Of a stretch of DNA of 64,000 nt, positions 28,235 to 36,349 are shown piece after piece. Made by a program: the position numbers and the translations under genes. Numbering within the stretch: position 1 is the first letter of the stretch; the number at the start of each line of letters is the position of its first letter. This DNA is from Chitinophaga sp. YR573 (lineage in GTDB: Bacteria > Bacteroidota > Bacteroidia > Chitinophagales > Chitinophagaceae): contig NZ_FOJF01000002.1 of NCBI RefSeq assembly GCF_900110995.1, positions 1,364,001-1,428,000 of the forward strand, read 5' to 3'. A model generated the notes under the pieces. That model ran no database searches. It saw nothing but the letters and a program-made list of their open reading frames with translations, and had not been told where the DNA came from.

Positions 28235-30020
28235 GAACGAATGGCGTCAGTCAGGACAACCTTTATTACCTGTCCACGTAGCGGAGAAACAACAACAAAA
28301 CGGATACAATATTTACCCTCTTCATTCACTGGAAGAAGATAAAATTCATGAAGGATATGCAGGTCTTGCCAAATGGATGACCACACAGAAACTGGTATTG
28401 ATAGATGGTTATGCAGGTATATTGTGGACTGTCATCTACGATGCACTGGACAAAGAGTTTAAAAGATTGCATGTGAATGTTCTTTGGCACTTTACAGATA
28501 ACCTGTATAAAGATGCCGTTGTAATTGATGAACTGGTGAAACCATTTATTGGGGAACCAGGTGAAGTGTGGGGGACGAAAACATCATTGACATTAAGTGA
28601 CTTTTTCATCCCCACAACTATTGACACTGACCCCGGTTATGATCTAACTATTGTAATAGGTACAGGAGCTGCACTTACTAATCAACAAGCAGCTGTTGTA
28701 TACCTGGATATCGCTAAAAACGAGTTACAGTATCGTATGCGTGCCGGATCTGTTACCAATCTGGGAAGCAAGAGTACTACCGCACATGCAGAAATGTACA
28801 AACGTTCTTATTTCGTAGACTGGGTAATACTGAACGAATATAAACGTACACTGCTGGACAGGATATATATCATGGCAGATGCGCAGTGGTATGATACCAT
28901 CACCTGGATCACAATGTCCGATTTAAAAAAAGGAATTGAACAGATCTCCCGTTCCGTATTTAGAGTAAGACCCTGGTTTGAACCCGGTGCCTGGGGCGGA
29001 CAGTGGATGAAAGAACATATAGCAGGACTTAACAAAGAAGAAGTTAATTACGCCTGGTCATTCGAAATGATAGTGCCTGAAAACGGTGTATTGTTTGAAA
29101 GCAGCAGCAACATACTGGAAATGCCATTTGAATGGATGATGTATTTACAGCACGAAGCTATTCTTGGTAAACATGCCAGCATCTTCGGATACGAATTCCC
29201 TATCCGGTTTGATTTTCTCGATACATTCGATGGCGGAAATTTGTCTATTCAATGCCATCCATCCCTGGCTTATATCCGCGAACATTTCGGGGAAACCATC
29301 ACACAGGATGAAACGTATTATATCCTTGATTGTAAAGAAGATGCTTATGTTTATCTTGGATTTCAGGAAGGTATTGATGCGAATACATTCAGAAAAGAAC
29401 TGGAGAACAGCAGGGATAACAACAAGCCCCTGGAAATTGAGCAGTATGTACAAAAGCATAGCGCAGGTAAGCATGATCTTTTCTTAATCCCCAATAAAAC
29501 TGTACATAGCGCCGGTGCTAATAATATGGTACTGGAGATCAGTGCTACGCCATATATCTTTACCTTTAAGATGTACGACTGGCTTCGCCTGGGATTGGAT
29601 GGTAAACCAAGGGCCATCAACATAACACATGCGTTTAATAACCTGGATTTTAGTCGCCAGGGTGCTGAAGTGACCAAACAATTACTGTCAGTGCCAAAGG
29701 TAATAGAAGCAGGAAAAGACTGGCAGATCATACACTTACCTACACACGAAGATCATTTCTATGATGTACAACGCCTGGAATTTGATACAGAAATAGTGGT
29801 AGAAACCAATGGCTGTTGTCTTGTAATGATGCTTGTTGAAGGCACTGCTGTAGCTATTAACGGACAAGCCGTTTACCAGTACGCAGAAACCTTTGTGATA
29901 CCTGCCGCCGCAGGGAAATGTGTGATCAGTAATAAAGGAAAAGAAAGGGCTAAAGTGATTAAAGCATTTCTAAAAGAAGAACATTATACTTTCAACAGAT
30001 TCCATGCAACAACAATCTAA
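28224..30020 (+). CDS. Class I phosphomannose isomerase-like protein with N-terminal kinase-like domain
   Basis: 598 residues; it overlaps the mannosidase gene by 11 bases. The C-terminal part (about 310-598) looks like a class I mannose-6-phosphate isomerase with cupin metal ligands in 'IQCHPSLAYIREHFGE' and 'IPNKTVHSAGANNMVLEIS'. The N-terminal ~230 residues resemble a P-loop sugar or uridine kinase, but the Walker A site is replaced by 'LIDGYAGILWTVIYDALD', which lacks the GxxGxGK[ST] lysine. It is cytoplasmic, with no signal peptide. In the pathway it would turn mannose 6-phosphate into fructose 6-phosphate. The N-terminal region may be regulatory or structural. Confidence 0.8.
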   Translation: MEIKNEWRQSGQPLLPVHVAEKQQQNGYNIYPLHSLEEDKIHEGYAGLAKWMTTQKLVLIDGYAGILWTVIYDALDKEFKRLHVNVLWHFTDNLYKDAVVIDELVKPFIGEPGEVWGTKTSLTLSDFFIPTTIDTDPGYDLTIVIGTGAALTNQQAAVVYLDIAKNELQYRMRAGSVTNLGSKSTTAHAEMYKRSYFVDWVILNEYKRTLLDRIYIMADAQWYDTITWITMSDLKKGIEQISRSVFRVRPWFEPGAWGGQWMKEHIAGLNKEEVNYAWSFEMIVPENGVLFESSSNILEMPFEWMMYLQHEAILGKHASIFGYEFPIRFDFLDTFDGGNLSIQCHPSLAYIREHFGETITQDETYYILDCKEDAYVYLGFQEGIDANTFRKELENSRDNNKPLEIEQYVQKHSAGKHDLFLIPNKTVHSAGANNMVLEISATPYIFTFKMYDWLRLGLDGKPRAINITHAFNNLDFSRQGAEVTKQLLSVPKVIEAGKDWQIIHLPTHEDHFYDVQRLEFDTEIVVETNGCCLVMMLVEGTAVAINGQAVYQYAETFVIPAAAGKCVISNKGKERAKVIKAFLKEEHYTFNRFHATTI

Positions 30021-31260
30021 CAAACTGGTATTAACGACAATGGTAGCCTGCTTAGGTGGCTTCCTGTTTGGCTTTGATATGGCGGTTGTATCAGGCGTAT
30101 TACCACTGGTACAAAAACAGTTTGATCTTACTTCTTTCCAGGAAGGCTGGTTCGTCTCCTCTGCCCTGGTAGGCTGTATCATTGGTGTGCTTTTTTCCAG
30201 TACGCTCAGCGACCGCTTCGGAAGGAAAAAGACTTTGTTCCTGTCTGCCTTGTTTTTCCTGCTGGCAGCACTGGGATGTACTTTCCTGCCAGACTTTTCT
30301 CTGATCATCATTGCGCGCATATTGGGTGGAATGGCTGTAGGTATCACTTCAAGCGTAGTACCTTTATATCTCTCAGAAATTGCACCTGATAATAAAAGAG
30401 GGCGACTGGTTACCTTTTACCAGCTGGCCATCACCATAGGGATCTTTAGCGCTTATCTCAGCAACAGTTTATTGCAAAAACTAAGCGTTGAAAATGTATG
30501 GCGTTTGATGTTTGGCGTAGGTATGCTGCCAGCCGTTTTATTCCTGCTGGGATTAACCCTCATCCCAGAAAGCCCCCGCTGGCTAAAGGAAAGGCCAGCC
30601 ACAACAGAAGATACCGGCTATAAACAACTATTAACACCTGCATTGCGCAGGGCTTTACTGATAGGAATATTGTTACCCCTGTTCTCGCAGTTCAGTGGTA
30701 TCAACGCCATCATCTATTATGGACCAACCATTTTATTAAAAGCAGGTATCACTTTAAGCAATTCATTACTAAGTCAGCTCTTTTTCGGTGCAGCGAATGT
30801 ATTGTTCACGCTCATCGCTATCTGGAAAGTAGATAGCCTGGGTAGGAGACCACTTTATCTGTGGGGAACGGCAGGCGCCACTATCAGCCTTATACTCACA
30901 GGCATCTGTTTCTATACAGGAGCAACCAGTGGTATCCTGTTACTGCTTTGTGTACTGTCTTTCCTGGCATTCTTTGCCTTTTCTATCGGCCCGTTAAAGT
31001 TTGTCATCGCAGCAGAGATCTTCCCTGATAGCATCCGTGCAAAAGCATTATCTCTCAGTATTCTGGTCATGTGGATAGCAGATACGATAGTCGGGCAGTT
31101 AACGCCGATGTTATTACATTCGCTGGGTATTGCAGAAACATTCTGGTTCTTTGCCCTGTTCTGTTTGCTGGCATTTATCGCGGTGTATAAATTACTTCCG
31201 GAAACCAAGGGCAAATCCCTGGAGCAAATTCAAAGCCATTGGAAAAACTTAATACATTGA
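30004..31260 (+). CDS. MFS sugar porter
   Basis: 418 residues with about 12 membrane helices and clear sugar-porter signatures: 'GGFLFGFDMAVVSG' in helix 1, 'DRFGRKKT' after helix 2, 'PESPRWLKE' after helix 6, 'QFSGINAIIYYGP' in helix 7 and 'PETKGKSLEQIQ' at the C-terminus. It overlaps the isomerase gene by 17 bases. It probably takes mannose from the periplasm to the cytoplasm with protons. It is shorter than most relatives (about 460-490), mainly through a reduced central loop. Confidence 0.93.
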   Translation: MQQQSNKLVLTTMVACLGGFLFGFDMAVVSGVLPLVQKQFDLTSFQEGWFVSSALVGCIIGVLFSSTLSDRFGRKKTLFLSALFFLLAALGCTFLPDFSLIIIARILGGMAVGITSSVVPLYLSEIAPDNKRGRLVTFYQLAITIGIFSAYLSNSLLQKLSVENVWRLMFGVGMLPAVLFLLGLTLIPESPRWLKERPATTEDTGYKQLLTPALRRALLIGILLPLFSQFSGINAIIYYGPTILLKAGITLSNSLLSQLFFGAANVLFTLIAIWKVDSLGRRPLYLWGTAGATISLILTGICFYTGATSGILLLLCVLSFLAFFAFSIGPLKFVIAAEIFPDSIRAKALSLSILVMWIADTIVGQLTPMLLHSLGIAETFWFFALFCLLAFIAVYKLLPETKGKSLEQIQSHWKNLIH

Positions 31261-32105
31261 ACCATTCCGTTGCAGTAGGCGCAGATATAGGAGGCTCACA
31301 TATTACCACCGCACTCATTGATCTGGAAAACAGAACACTGATTGCGGGTTCATACTATCGTACGCATATAGATGCCAATGGCAGTGCTGAAGATATCATC
31401 TGCAACTGGGCGGAGGTGATAAAGAAAAGTATGGCTGCCGCCACCGGCACATATAAGATTGGCATCGCAATGCCTGGCCCTTTCGATTATGAGAGCGGTA
31501 TTTCATTCATTACCGGTTTACATAAATACGAATCGCTGTATGGACTGAATGTAAAGGACCTGCTGGCGGCTGAATTACAAATACAGTCACAGCATATAAA
31601 GATGGCCAATGATGCCAGTTGTTTCCTGCGCGGAGAACTTTTCAGTGGCGCAGTAAAAGGTGAATTAAATGTAACAGGTCTAACTCTCGGTACGGGCTTT
31701 GGCTCTGCCATTGCAGAAAATGGCATTGTCAGTGATGGTTCCTATTTCGATCTCCCCTTTTTGGAAGCAAAAGCAGAAGATTACTTCTGTTCCCGCTGGC
31801 TGGTAAAACGTTATCATGAAATAAGTGGCAGGCAGGTAGCTAACGTAAAGGAAATTGCTTTATTATCAGATATACATGCCCGCACCGTATTTCATGAATT
31901 TGGTACTAACCTCGCTTTGTTTCTGAGTACGTTGGATAAAGTACCTGAACGGGTGCTGCTGGGTGGTAATATCGCACAAACATATCACCTGTTTAACCCC
32001 GGATTACGGGAAGGATTAAACAGAAAAGGATTGAATATTTCTTTTGTACTGTCAACGCTCGATGAGAATGCCGCGCTCTTAGGTGCTGTTAATATACCTC
32101 TTTGA
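31239..32105 (+). CDS. ROK-family sugar kinase, without the zinc motif
   Basis: 288 residues with the actin-like ATPase signature 'VGADIGGSHITTALID' at the N-terminus and 'ANDASCFLRGELFSG' plus 'GLTLGTGFGSAIAENG' at the substrate and catalytic region (Asp in NDA). The ROK zinc motif CxCGxxGCxE is absent where 'PFLEAKAEDYFCSRWLVKRY' lies. It overlaps the transporter gene by 22 bases. As the last gene of the operon it is a good candidate mannokinase, giving the mannose 6-phosphate used by the isomerase-like protein. Confidence 0.85.
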   Translation: MEKLNTLNHSVAVGADIGGSHITTALIDLENRTLIAGSYYRTHIDANGSAEDIICNWAEVIKKSMAAATGTYKIGIAMPGPFDYESGISFITGLHKYESLYGLNVKDLLAAELQIQSQHIKMANDASCFLRGELFSGAVKGELNVTGLTLGTGFGSAIAENGIVSDGSYFDLPFLEAKAEDYFCSRWLVKRYHEISGRQVANVKEIALLSDIHARTVFHEFGTNLALFLSTLDKVPERVLLGGNIAQTYHLFNPGLREGLNRKGLNISFVLSTLDENAALLGAVNIPL

Positions 32106-32129
32106 TATTCATAAAAAAGAGTATATTTG
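32101..32129 (+). promoter_or_regulatory. Candidate promoter upstream of 533-residue secreted protein
   Basis: TATATTTG at 32122-32129 fits the -7 consensus exactly. TTTG at 32101-32104 lies 17 bases upstream, slightly closer than the usual 19-21, and overlaps the ROK stop codon. It would give a short leader before ATG 32154. Confidence 0.4.
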
Positions 32130-32153
32130 GTAGACTGAATATCATATCGCCTA

Positions 32154-33755
32154 ATGAGAACGCTATCCCTATTATCCTTTTTTACCTTACTACAGGTATT
32201 TGCCTTTGCGCAATTTAAAGTTGTAGCCGAAGGCCCGGTATTCAATGAACCAGAATCTGGCTATGCCAAAATCCTCCAGATGAAAAACGGCAATACTCTT
32301 TGTCTCTATATTTCTCAGGATGAAACGATTGATGTAAGCATCTATGATTCGGAGCATGTCCGGAGAGTGCAAAAACACCTGGAACCATCATTGGGAGGCA
32401 GATCACAGGGGTTTCGCATCAATAGTATTTTCGAAATTGCCGGAGAAGCCGTACTCTTCATCAGTGAAATCAACGACAAACAACCCGTATTATACCGCGT
32501 ACAGATCGATGGCAACACCGGAGAGCTGAAAGACGCAGACAGGATTGCAGAAGCAAACAGGTACTCCTCAAAGTTCAGGTCCATCATCCCTGAATACAGA
32601 CCGGATTCCTCTTTTTTCCTGCGCAAAGATCCCAACAGCGATTATTATGGGCTGGTAGTCCTGCACAACAATGATAATTCTGTCGATAAAAGGGCCATTG
32701 AAGTAGTGTTATACGATGGGAAGCATAAAGAGGTGAACAAAGGATTCTACGTACCACCTTTTTCACGCTACAGATTCTTCGATTACCTGGATATGGCTGT
32801 AATGGGCGAAGAGAAAATAAGCATCTTTGGATATGCATATGACCAGATCGCCGATGACTATAAAGACGGACAACTGGTCATGTCTAATCTCGACAAAGGC
32901 GTAGATCATATGATCTCGAATGACGTACCTGTAAGAGATGGACAAATCATAGACAGTGCCACTGTAAAGTTCAATCCTGTTACTAAAAAACTACTCTTAT
33001 TGGGAGCTTCTCATTTCCAGGGTAACAAAAAGGATCAGTATGCCGGTTTCCTGGCCATTCTGGACCCATACACCCAAAAAGCAGAGAAGGAAGTAAACAT
33101 ATATCCTGAAAAAGCAAATGCCCGTAAAAAGGAGCTTTTCGGGCAAAAAGAGGTATTCACGGGTATGCCTCAACAGTTATTCATTGACAATGACGGTGGT
33201 TTTTCAGTTGTATACGAAGAACTGGCCCGTTCTGTGGTAACACCCTTGAATGGCAGCACTTACATTTACTGTTACCTCGATAATGCGGCTATAGCCACTT
33301 TTGATGTAACCGGTAAGGAATTAAACAGCAGCCTGATACCTAAATCACAGGTAATGCGCTACTTTGAAGTATCTTCTTTTTACCTGACAGACAGGGTGTC
33401 CCTGCCACAGAAACTGGTAAAAGGGGACCAGTATAAATCTTTACTTTACCTGGATGGAAAAGATAAAAAATATGTGATCTTAAATGATGTAGAAGAGAAT
33501 GAAGCAAACATAAAAAAAGGTCGTCTTACAACGGTTCGCTCACTGGGCGAATGTGATGGCTTCTATTATTCACTGGATGGTACAAACGATCTGCCTGCCA
33601 GGAACTTTATGTTCGGCAAACCAGCAGCGGATACTCATAATATGGCCATATTTACCGTATCAGATTATGATAAGGAAAATAATATCTTCGTAACAATGAA
33701 AGTGGAAAAGAATGGAAAACGCAAGAGTGCAAGGGTGATATGGTTTGCGCCCTGA
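32154..33755 (+). CDS. Uncharacterised secreted protein (533 residues)
   Basis: A signal peptide (MRTLSLLSFFTLLQVFAFAQ) precedes 513 residues with many short beta-strand-like pieces and repeated Lys/Asp turns (for example 'GNTLCLYISQDETIDVSIYD' and 'KYVILNDVEENEANIKKG'). I do not recognise the family; the pattern would suit a beta-propeller, but no clear repeat unit can be counted. There is no lipobox, membrane anchor or T9SS tail. It follows the mannoside operon by 48 bases with its own candidate promoter. Confidence 0.8.
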   Translation: MRTLSLLSFFTLLQVFAFAQFKVVAEGPVFNEPESGYAKILQMKNGNTLCLYISQDETIDVSIYDSEHVRRVQKHLEPSLGGRSQGFRINSIFEIAGEAVLFISEINDKQPVLYRVQIDGNTGELKDADRIAEANRYSSKFRSIIPEYRPDSSFFLRKDPNSDYYGLVVLHNNDNSVDKRAIEVVLYDGKHKEVNKGFYVPPFSRYRFFDYLDMAVMGEEKISIFGYAYDQIADDYKDGQLVMSNLDKGVDHMISNDVPVRDGQIIDSATVKFNPVTKKLLLLGASHFQGNKKDQYAGFLAILDPYTQKAEKEVNIYPEKANARKKELFGQKEVFTGMPQQLFIDNDGGFSVVYEELARSVVTPLNGSTYIYCYLDNAAIATFDVTGKELNSSLIPKSQVMRYFEVSSFYLTDRVSLPQKLVKGDQYKSLLYLDGKDKKYVILNDVEENEANIKKGRLTTVRSLGECDGFYYSLDGTNDLPARNFMFGKPAADTHNMAIFTVSDYDKENNIFVTMKVEKNGKRKSARVIWFAP

Positions 33756-33758
33756 TAA

Positions 33759-34301
33759 TTACATACAACTATCTCTCAGCATTTTCATATAAGTCGTGCC
33801 CTTACTCCTTGCAAAGTTGATATTGCTTTCGGGTATTTTCGATGAATCGGGATAATGTTCCAGCGCTTTAGTAATATCATCTTCCCGTAGCAGATGCAAC
33901 ATGGGATATATAGACCTGTTCGTATAATTTTCCGGGTCCTCGGTTTCCGTGTCCGTAAACTGGTATAGCGGATGAAAACTGGCTAACTGATAAATTCCAT
34001 CATATCCCCGTTGTTTCATCAGTTTCTCTGATTTAAATACAAAATCAAGGTACTCCGCAAATACAGGAAATGCGTTGGGGAAGATAAGCAGCATTGTGGT
34101 AATGGATGCATCATTATCCATGCGTTTGCATTCTGCCAGCAAAGCATCTTTGCCTGCACTTACAGTAATAGCATGTTCCACCTGGTAATGGACCGACTGT
34201 TGTTTTACAACTCTCGAAGCAAATGGGCAGAAGTTGCAGCCAACTACCAATACTTTGATCCAGTTCTTAGTTTGTTCAATAACCTGCAAATCATCAGCCA
34301 T
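33759..34301 (-). CDS. DUF1415 family protein
   Basis: 180 residues from ATG 34301. Sequence blocks 'VVGCNFCPFASRVVKQQSVHY', in shorter form 'GCNFCPFASRVV', then 'TTMLLIFPNAFPVFAEYLDF', 'GVYQ'-like 'GIYQLASFHPLYQF', 'ENYTNRSIYPMLHLLRE' and 'IPESNINFAR' match what I know of DUF1415. The family has no assigned function; the CxxC-like and FHP motifs suggest metal or redox chemistry. I chose the inner start because the upstream 16 residues are atypical of the family. It converges with the secreted 533-residue protein, with 3 bases between stops. Confidence 0.85.
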   Translation of the reverse strand: MADDLQVIEQTKNWIKVLVVGCNFCPFASRVVKQQSVHYQVEHAITVSAGKDALLAECKRMDNDASITTMLLIFPNAFPVFAEYLDFVFKSEKLMKQRGYDGIYQLASFHPLYQFTDTETEDPENYTNRSIYPMLHLLREDDITKALEHYPDSSKIPESNINFARSKGTTYMKMLRDSCM

Positions 34302-34380
34302 AACCACAAATGTAACATTGTTTATGCCATTCCGGCTAATTGCAGGCACAATGATTGTGTATACATATAAAACGAACTAT

Positions 34381-34599
34381 ATGAATACCTTTAAAATTGA
34401 TTATAACAACGACACCGTTTTGGTAGAGCAACAGGATCCAACCCATTTCACCGTTCACCTGGTAGGAGGGGATATACAACTGGAGCTGAAAGAGGATAAT
34501 GAAGGTGCTAATCACTGGTTCAAAGCTGGTACAGACAATGCCACTGAGGAAACCAGTGCAATAGGTGTGGCAATTGATACCTATTTGCTGAAGAAATGA
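34381..34599 (+). CDS. Small hypothetical protein (72 residues)
   Basis: Starts MNTFKIDYNND; an earlier in-frame start would lie inside the DUF1415 gene, so ATG 34381 is preferred. It is acidic, about 72 residues, with 'TVLVEQQDPTHFTVHLVGGD' and 'LELKEDNEGANHWFKAG', and no signal or membrane segment. It might be a small beta-sheet protein. Function unknown. It is divergent from the DUF1415 gene. Confidence 0.65.
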   Translation: MNTFKIDYNNDTVLVEQQDPTHFTVHLVGGDIQLELKEDNEGANHWFKAGTDNATEETSAIGVAIDTYLLKK

Positions 34600-34657
34600 T
34601 AAGTCATAGATTGATATAGAATTAAATCCTATATTACCGGCCGTAAAAGATTAAATC

Positions 34658-35293
34658 GTGAAAGAACCAAAAATATACGGCCGTAAACAGGAGATTGTCA
34701 ATGGATTGATTCATGGATTAGGTATTATATTCGGTGTGGGCGGGTTGCCTGTTTTAACAGGACTGGCTGCCGCACATGGCAATGTAGCCGGAGTAGTAGG
34801 GGCTGGTATTTATAGTTTTTGCTTCCTGTTATTGTTTACCTGTTCTACAGCGTATCATCTTTCCCAGGAAACCGCTTTTAAAAAGATCTTCGAGATCTTT
34901 GATCATATCAGTATTTACTTCCTGATAGCAGGTACCTATACACCTTTCCTGCTGATATATATGAATAATGCTTTTGGGATTAGCCTCTTGTCTGTGTTAT
35001 GGGGATTAACCATTGTTGGTGTCTTATTCAAAACCTGGTTCACAGGTAAATACAATATTGTTTCCACAGCTATTTACTTACTCATGGGATGGATAATGGT
35101 AGTAGGAGGAAAGAGGTTCTTCCTTGAGTTGCCATTACCTGTGATCATTCTGCTGGCCGTAGGTGGTGGATTGTACTCTATTGGCGTATTCTTTTACGTG
35201 TGGGATAAATACAAATATACACATGCAGTATGGCATGCGCTGGTATTTGCAGCAGCCATTTGCCATTATGTAGCGGTGTTACTGGCAATGTAA
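34658..35293 (+). CDS. Hemolysin III / PAQR family membrane protein
   Basis: 211 residues, starting at GTG, with seven membrane helices. Family motifs: 'EIVNGLIHGLGI', 'CSTAYHLSQETAFKKIFEIF' and 'DHISIYFLIAGTYTPF', and near the C-terminus 'HAVWHALVFAAAICHYVAV' with metal-binding histidines. YqfA/hemolysin-III relatives are cytoplasmic-membrane proteins, with a suspected metal-dependent hydrolase core, whose role in bacteria is unclear. It is followed closely by a DUF3592 membrane protein. Confidence 0.92.
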   Translation: MKEPKIYGRKQEIVNGLIHGLGIIFGVGGLPVLTGLAAAHGNVAGVVGAGIYSFCFLLLFTCSTAYHLSQETAFKKIFEIFDHISIYFLIAGTYTPFLLIYMNNAFGISLLSVLWGLTIVGVLFKTWFTGKYNIVSTAIYLLMGWIMVVGGKRFFLELPLPVIILLAVGGGLYSIGVFFYVWDKYKYTHAVWHALVFAAAICHYVAVLLAM

Positions 35294-35298
35294 TAATT

Positions 35299-35790
35299 AT
35301 GATTAAATCCTTCAAACCTATAGCCAATCTCCTTTTTGTATTCGGGATGATCATGCTGTCATCCGGGATAGTCAATATTTACAGGATAAACAAATTCAGG
35401 TCCCATGCTTTACCTGTAGAAGGAAAGGTTTCGAGAATAGAAACAAACGGGCCTTATAACGAACCGTTTCATCATTATGCAGACCGCTATGGTCGAACCA
35501 GGTCATCGGGTCCGGAGGATGCGGCTTATACCTACAGTTATGCTCCTATAGTCACTTATTATCCGGCAGATGGTAATGAGCATACTTTAATTCTGGGCAA
35601 ATCCTATTTTTCTACTTATTTCATAGGTGATAAAGTAAACTTATACTATGATAAAAATGATCCCGGATCTGCACAATTAGCTGATTGGGATGCATTTTTA
35701 CCCGCAATGGGTTATATAGGGCTGGGATTGTTGCTTATGTCATTTAAATTCATTCGTCTGCAGATAAGGAAAAATAAGCAACTATCCTAA
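35299..35790 (+). CDS. DUF3592-like membrane protein
   Basis: 163 residues from ATG 35299, 5 bases after the hemolysin-III stop. Two membrane helices (about 10-28 and 130-150) flank an extracytoplasmic domain with 'VEGKVSRIETNG', 'YAPIVTYYPADGNEHTL' and 'GDKVNLYYDKNDPGSAQLA', the classic DUF3592 pattern. Function unknown. A start 23 codons upstream lies inside the preceding gene and is not used. Confidence 0.85.
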   Translation: MIKSFKPIANLLFVFGMIMLSSGIVNIYRINKFRSHALPVEGKVSRIETNGPYNEPFHHYADRYGRTRSSGPEDAAYTYSYAPIVTYYPADGNEHTLILGKSYFSTYFIGDKVNLYYDKNDPGSAQLADWDAFLPAMGYIGLGLLLMSFKFIRLQIRKNKQLS

Positions 35791-35918
35791 TCATTATCAA
35801 TACTTAATAGCGGGCGCGGCCTTAAACATAAGCCAGTGGCGGGGATTATCCAATGTTAAGAAAAATAGCCGCTTAGTTGTATTTTATTAATATGAGTTTC
35901 AACTTATATTTGTGTCAT

Positions 35919-36079
35919 CTTCATACAACGAATGATTCCACCATAAAAGACCTAAGACATTATTATATAACTGACTGCATATCAAGGTATGCTGATGGTA
36001 TTTTACTTGTCCATGAAAACCGATGTACCTTTGATTGCACCCCCTTTAGCCTTCCAGAAATGGAGGGCTTTTTCTTTTT
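35919..36079 (+). ncRNA. Candidate small RNA of about 160 nt
   Basis: Inferred RNA between the -7 box TATATTTG at 35905-35912 and the terminator at 36048-36079. There is no family match that I can name. It could equally be the tail of a longer untranslated leader or of the DUF3592 transcript. Confidence 0.3.
36048..36079 (+). terminator. Intrinsic terminator
   Basis: AGCCTTCC (36048-36055) pairs with GGAGGGCT (36062-36069), 8 base pairs including one G-U, over a 6-base loop, followed by TTTTCTTTTT. It ends transcription after the DUF3592 gene or after a small RNA. Confidence 0.8.
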
Positions 36080-36130
36080 AGTTATATTTGAGACCTGGGA
36101 CATCATATCATGTGAAAAATCCAATTAATT

Positions 36131-36328
36131 ATGCCATCTGTAAACCTCTTTTCTGATTTGCTGGAGATTAACAAACAGGAACAGCAACCAGTTAATATAT
36201 TCATTACTAATGCAGTTCTGAGTGGAATCGTCAGCAATCTCCATCCCGGAATTGTAGAAATAAGAACTACTGATAATAAACGTTGTTTTATTGCCATCGA
36301 AAAAATTGAGGCGATAACAGCTATTTAA
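36131..36328 (+). CDS. Small Sm-like hypothetical protein (65 residues)
   Basis: 65 residues, MPSVNLFSDLLEINKQEQQP and then 'VNIFITNAVLSGIVSNLHPG' and 'IVEIRTTDNKRCFIAIEKIE'. The short five-strand pattern (ISGIV...GIVEI...CFIAIEKIEAI) is like small Sm/Hfq-type barrels that regulate RNA or form rings, but the similarity is only by eye. It lies 21 bases upstream of the HEAT-like gene, in the same direction, and is probably co-transcribed. Confidence 0.6.
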   Translation: MPSVNLFSDLLEINKQEQQPVNIFITNAVLSGIVSNLHPGIVEIRTTDNKRCFIAIEKIEAITAI

Positions 36329-36349
36329 AATCCCCATTGTAAGACTTTA

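Larger units (their letters stand above)
35791..36130. other. Gene-poor gap (about 340 bp) with promoter boxes and terminator
   Basis: No convincing protein is coded here. An 83-codon open frame (35877-36128) crosses a strong terminator and has unlikely composition. Two exact -7 boxes (TATATTTG at 35905-35912 and 36083-36090) and an intrinsic terminator at 36048-36079 are present. The first box has no good -33 element at 19-21 bases. The second box, 41 bases before the next gene, may be its promoter. Confidence 0.6.

Noticed and set aside
36013..36081. 22-residue peptide MKTDVPLIAPPLAFQ... ending within the terminator
   Set aside because: The open frame includes the whole terminator stem and T-run, so the reading is probably a by-product of the hairpin. 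No biosynthetic or transport genes stand beside it.
35877..36128. 83-codon open frame in the gap before the Sm-like gene
   Set aside because: It runs through the strong terminator at 36048-36079, has an unusual residue make-up and ends right before the next gene. A non-coding explanation is better.
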